Positions 61,056 to 64,000 of a stretch of 64,000 bases of DNA are shown in pieces. Where the stretch lies: assembly GCF_032854445.1 (NCBI RefSeq), contig NC_088300.1, positions 14,139,570 to 14,203,569 of the forward strand, written 5' to 3'. The DNA is from Liolophura sinensis (Eukaryota > Mollusca > Polyplacophora > Chitonida > Chitonidae). Every line of letters starts with the position of its first letter. Position 1 is the first letter of the stretch. The notes below the pieces were generated by a model that was not told the DNA's origin, searched no databases, and saw only the letters and a list, made by a program, of their open reading frames with translations. The position numbers and the translations under genes are program-made.

Positions 61056-63744
61056 TAACCGGTGAAATAGGGCCTCTTTTCACTTCACCTCAGTCAGGGT
61101 TTTATTTCAGCTTATCAGGTAAATGCTTAAACATTAGTAAATTACACCCCCCCCCCCCCCCAGCAACATGGTTTAAGCAGAATTAGGTGAAAAAAATGCA
61201 TTGTTCTTAATGGCAAGTTATTAGACTTCACTGGTCTAAAATTTACTCAAAATCCCACATTTATCATACAATACCATTAAACATGTCTTGTCGTTTTGAG
61301 TCCATATAACATCTACTTGACCAGACCTTGACGGGAACGCATGTTTTCACAGATCATTTCCTTATAGATATATTCATGGTCCTGATTGGTCTGATCAGCG
61401 AAACGGTCATCATGTCATCATTGACATTAACTCAGATGTAATAATTGCAGGATCTACAAGTCATATCGGGATTTGATTCCGGATCTCCTGATATGAAAAC
61501 TAAATAAGCTAAAGAGACATTCCCACTGGCTTCTGCTGCAGCGATGAATAGCACCTATCATTACTAAAGGCGGTCACGTGGTATGTATTGCTATATGGAA
61601 ATGGTGTAGAGAGAAGACGATCGCCTCAGTGCGATAAATGATGATCGCGGTTTTATACATGTTGGTTTGTCAGGTATCCGGCGAGGTATGAGAGTCTCTA
61701 AGCATAAATCTGAAAGCGAATCATTCGTGAGGACGATGAGAAGTTGTTTTATTTTTCCACATGTAATCAAATGCATTCAGCAACGAATTACATTATTCGG
61801 AAAACAGCATGTATGATTTTATATTTTTCGAGATGTTGTTTCAGTGGGAACATTTACCGAATAATTCAGTTCGGGCCTAACTTGTGTTGTTTTTTTGTTC
61901 TTTCCTACCTTTGCGATAACGTTTTAGGGACAAACTACTAAAGCGTATTACTCATTGCAAGAGCACAGCAACAGTCAATTCAGCTTGAGTTCGATTGACA
62001 GTTTATATCGCACCGGTTGTTTGGTTCGCTAAGATTATGGAAAAGGTTGTTTAATAACAGAGTCAGATAAAGATGAGCTCAAACCCATATTTAGGTGATT
62101 ATTGTGGCGTGGAAAACGAAGTGGGCTAATAAAGTGGGCTAATAAAGTGAGCGTTAGTCAATGAACGTATTGTACCTGCTCAGTGTTCAAGATAGACAAA
62201 GTCAACCGAGAAGAATAAGATCAAATAAAAGTGACTATTTGGTCCATATGTTCATATATGCCAAACCTAATACGTGGAGTTCGGTTAGTTGTCATTTGTC
62301 ATTTATCCTTTAGTGCACCTTACACTCTTTACCAATTCATGTTCAGAACAATTGTATGGACAAGCTATGCCAGTTACACCCGCAGGAAACATGCGCAAAC
62401 GCTTATGTGACAGCCCACTGGTGTTATCTCAATTTGCCGATTTGTATTGTAGCAAAATTTTGCCCCATTCCACAAGATTTCGAAATGATGAGTGGCAGCT
62501 CATCACAGCTGTAGATTTAAATTGTGTACTGTCGGTCAACATTATATGAACGGTAGGTAGCAGGTGTTTACGTGTTATGCATTAGCCAGGTAAAATCACG
62601 TTGCGTTACACAAGCAGTCCCTTTGAAGTTGCCAGAGAGGACAGCGAGTTCATCAGAATGTTCACCAGGTAAAATGACCGAGGGTAAACAATATATGTAT
62701 ATAGGCCCCATGTACATCAGCATATGTGTAGGCCAGGAGTAGATAATGATGACTCATTGTCATTGTTAAACTTGAGTTAACACAGGAGTGATCAAGTGTT
62801 TGAACCAGTTCACCGGCTGTGTTGTGTTATCAACAGTTATAACAAACACTATCGGTCAGTTGAAGGTCAACTATGACCAAGCCCTCCGTCTTTACGTCCC
62901 AAATACGTACTTAAGTTCATCAGCTATGGGGACCTCCGGGATACCCATTCTGCATGGGTTACCCCTCCATACACACGAATCTGACGTTATCACATGCCAC
63001 AGCTCGAGTGAGAGGTACTATATACATGGATTCGAAAGTAGCAAGCAGGAAATGTGGCTTTCATCGAGGTCTATGCTGACAGCTGCCAATCTTTTGTGCG
63101 AAGCCATTTTGAGAAGTTTTGAGACTTCTCGCCACAAATTGAGTGCGCCGTAAGGGTTATTGAAAGTATACGATTCTGCTCCATTCCGTCCATCAATGCC
63201 GAAATTTATTTTTAGCTTGTGAAATGAAAAAATAGCAGGAAAGAAATATTAAAAATGAATGCGTTTTATTGTAATGATTCTGCAATATACAATTGATGTC
63301 ATAAGAGTTTTGAAAGTCTGTGGGTCTCAATCAGGTCGTACGCTGTCAAGGTAAAAGCCTGCATGGCGATTGTACAGGCGTTACTGGTCAAGATATCACT
63401 TTTAGGGTTTTGTTCAGGTCAGCCAAGGGTCAGTTTAGGGTCAGGAGCCTTTGTCTCACCACGTGTGCTTAATGCACTTTGCATGCCAGACTCGCACGGA
63501 TCTGGCAAACAATCTACCTTAACCCGTTGTAAGTTAATTGGGAACTGAAATGGGTGAGCAGGAGTAAGCGATGGCCACGCTTAAACTGTGCATTATCCCA
63601 TTGAATGTGAATAGATTAAGGTGGGATTACGCATAATGTGCATGCGGATAAAAGCCACATTAAAATGATTTTCCATATAATCTGTAATATTTCTTAATCT
63701 GAATACCTATAAGCAGTTCTTTTCGTGATGTGATATGACTCCAC
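61056..63744. other. Non-coding, no recognised gene
   Basis: A C run at 61147-61160, a small direct repeat AGTGGGCTAATAA (62130-62156) and a 121-codon ORF (62788-63153) without a recognisable domain. GGTCA-type words cluster at 63380-63445. Confidence 0.5.
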
Positions 63745-63852
63745 AGATCGTGACAATATTACGTAAGCAATAAAGAGCTTAGCTTAAGCCATAGATTTAT
63801 ATACCTGTATAGATCGTGACAATATTACGTAAGCAATAAAGAGCTTAGCTTA
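63745..63852. repeat. 42-bp exact direct duplication
   Basis: AGATCGTGACAATATTACGT plus AAGCAATAAAGAGCTTAGCTTA occurs at 63745-63786 and again at 63811-63852 without a change. Each copy contains ATTACGTAAG, one base from the PAR-bZIP consensus RTTAYGTAAY. It may be a recent tandem duplication with a 24-base spacer. Confidence 0.92.
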
Positions 63853-64000
63853 TTGCTAAAGCGTTTTATACACACTTTCCCTCCCACTGGATGGGTTATT
63901 TTGGGTGTGAATATTTTTGGTGCCAAACTGCTGTAAGAACATCAAAAGATAATATTCTTTGCATATGAAATAATAAATGTTAACAGAGTAACAGCTGGAC

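Noticed and set aside
62788-63153. 121-codon ORF on the plus strand
   Set aside because: No recognisable domain, signal peptide or composition bias. An exon cannot be excluded, but nothing supports one.
1-64000. Prokaryotic-type systems (CRISPR, phage, operons) and viral insertions
   Set aside because: The repeats lack unique spacers of constant size, there are no ribosome-binding sites or tightly packed ORFs, and no reverse transcriptase, integrase, capsid or polymerase motif was seen in any frame.

Overview
The window looks like nuclear DNA of a lophotrochozoan invertebrate, most likely a mollusc. It is AT-rich and non-operonic, has no prokaryotic gene organisation, carries many microsatellites and minisatellites, and has a 200-base run of N (52491-52690) as in a draft scaffold. 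At least a dozen fragments belong to one SINE-like family whose 3' end reads GTAAAACACCAATCAAATAA followed by AAATA-type repeats. From memory this resembles the MetaSINE-type elements of bivalves and other lophotrochozoans. The placement is inference, since no rRNA, mitochondrial or other marker gene is present.

Only one gene is recognisable: a bZIP transcription factor on the minus strand (41044-41793), with a coding region of about 249 codons lying in one exon. The C-terminal third is a clear PAR/giant/CES-2-type basic region with four heptad leucines. The N-terminus carries PLDLS, the form of a CtBP co-repressor docking motif. As assembled, the reading frame breaks twice, and the two breaks compensate each other. 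Each can be explained by one base in a short homopolymer. A strong splice acceptor lies just upstream of the ATG, and a TATA/CCAAT/GC-box region lies at about 42230-42440.

No protein-coding sequence that I recognise lies in the roughly 41 kb downstream of this gene or the roughly 21 kb upstream. This resembles the gene-poor landscape around developmental transcription factors. The rest is non-coding DNA with several repeat systems: a 3.1-kb 45/36-bp minisatellite (29120-32217) whose unit length keeps several frames open and creates false ORFs of up to 366 codons; arrays of 23 bp (15605-16073), 40 bp (18540-18725), 15 bp (43006-43150) and about 117 bp (48770-49130); an ATC/CAT tract near 43.6 kb; an AT microsatellite at 33.7 kb; a 207-bp MITE with 28-bp terminal inverted repeats and TA flanks (60849-61055); and a SINE inserted into an older SINE with a 13-bp target-site duplication (16705-16985).

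The least explained signal is a dispersed one. The heptamer TGGTCAG/CTGACCA occurs on both strands several times more often than chance would give, clustered in short GC-richer islands across the window. One cluster sits on the candidate promoter of the bZIP gene. All counts were made by eye.
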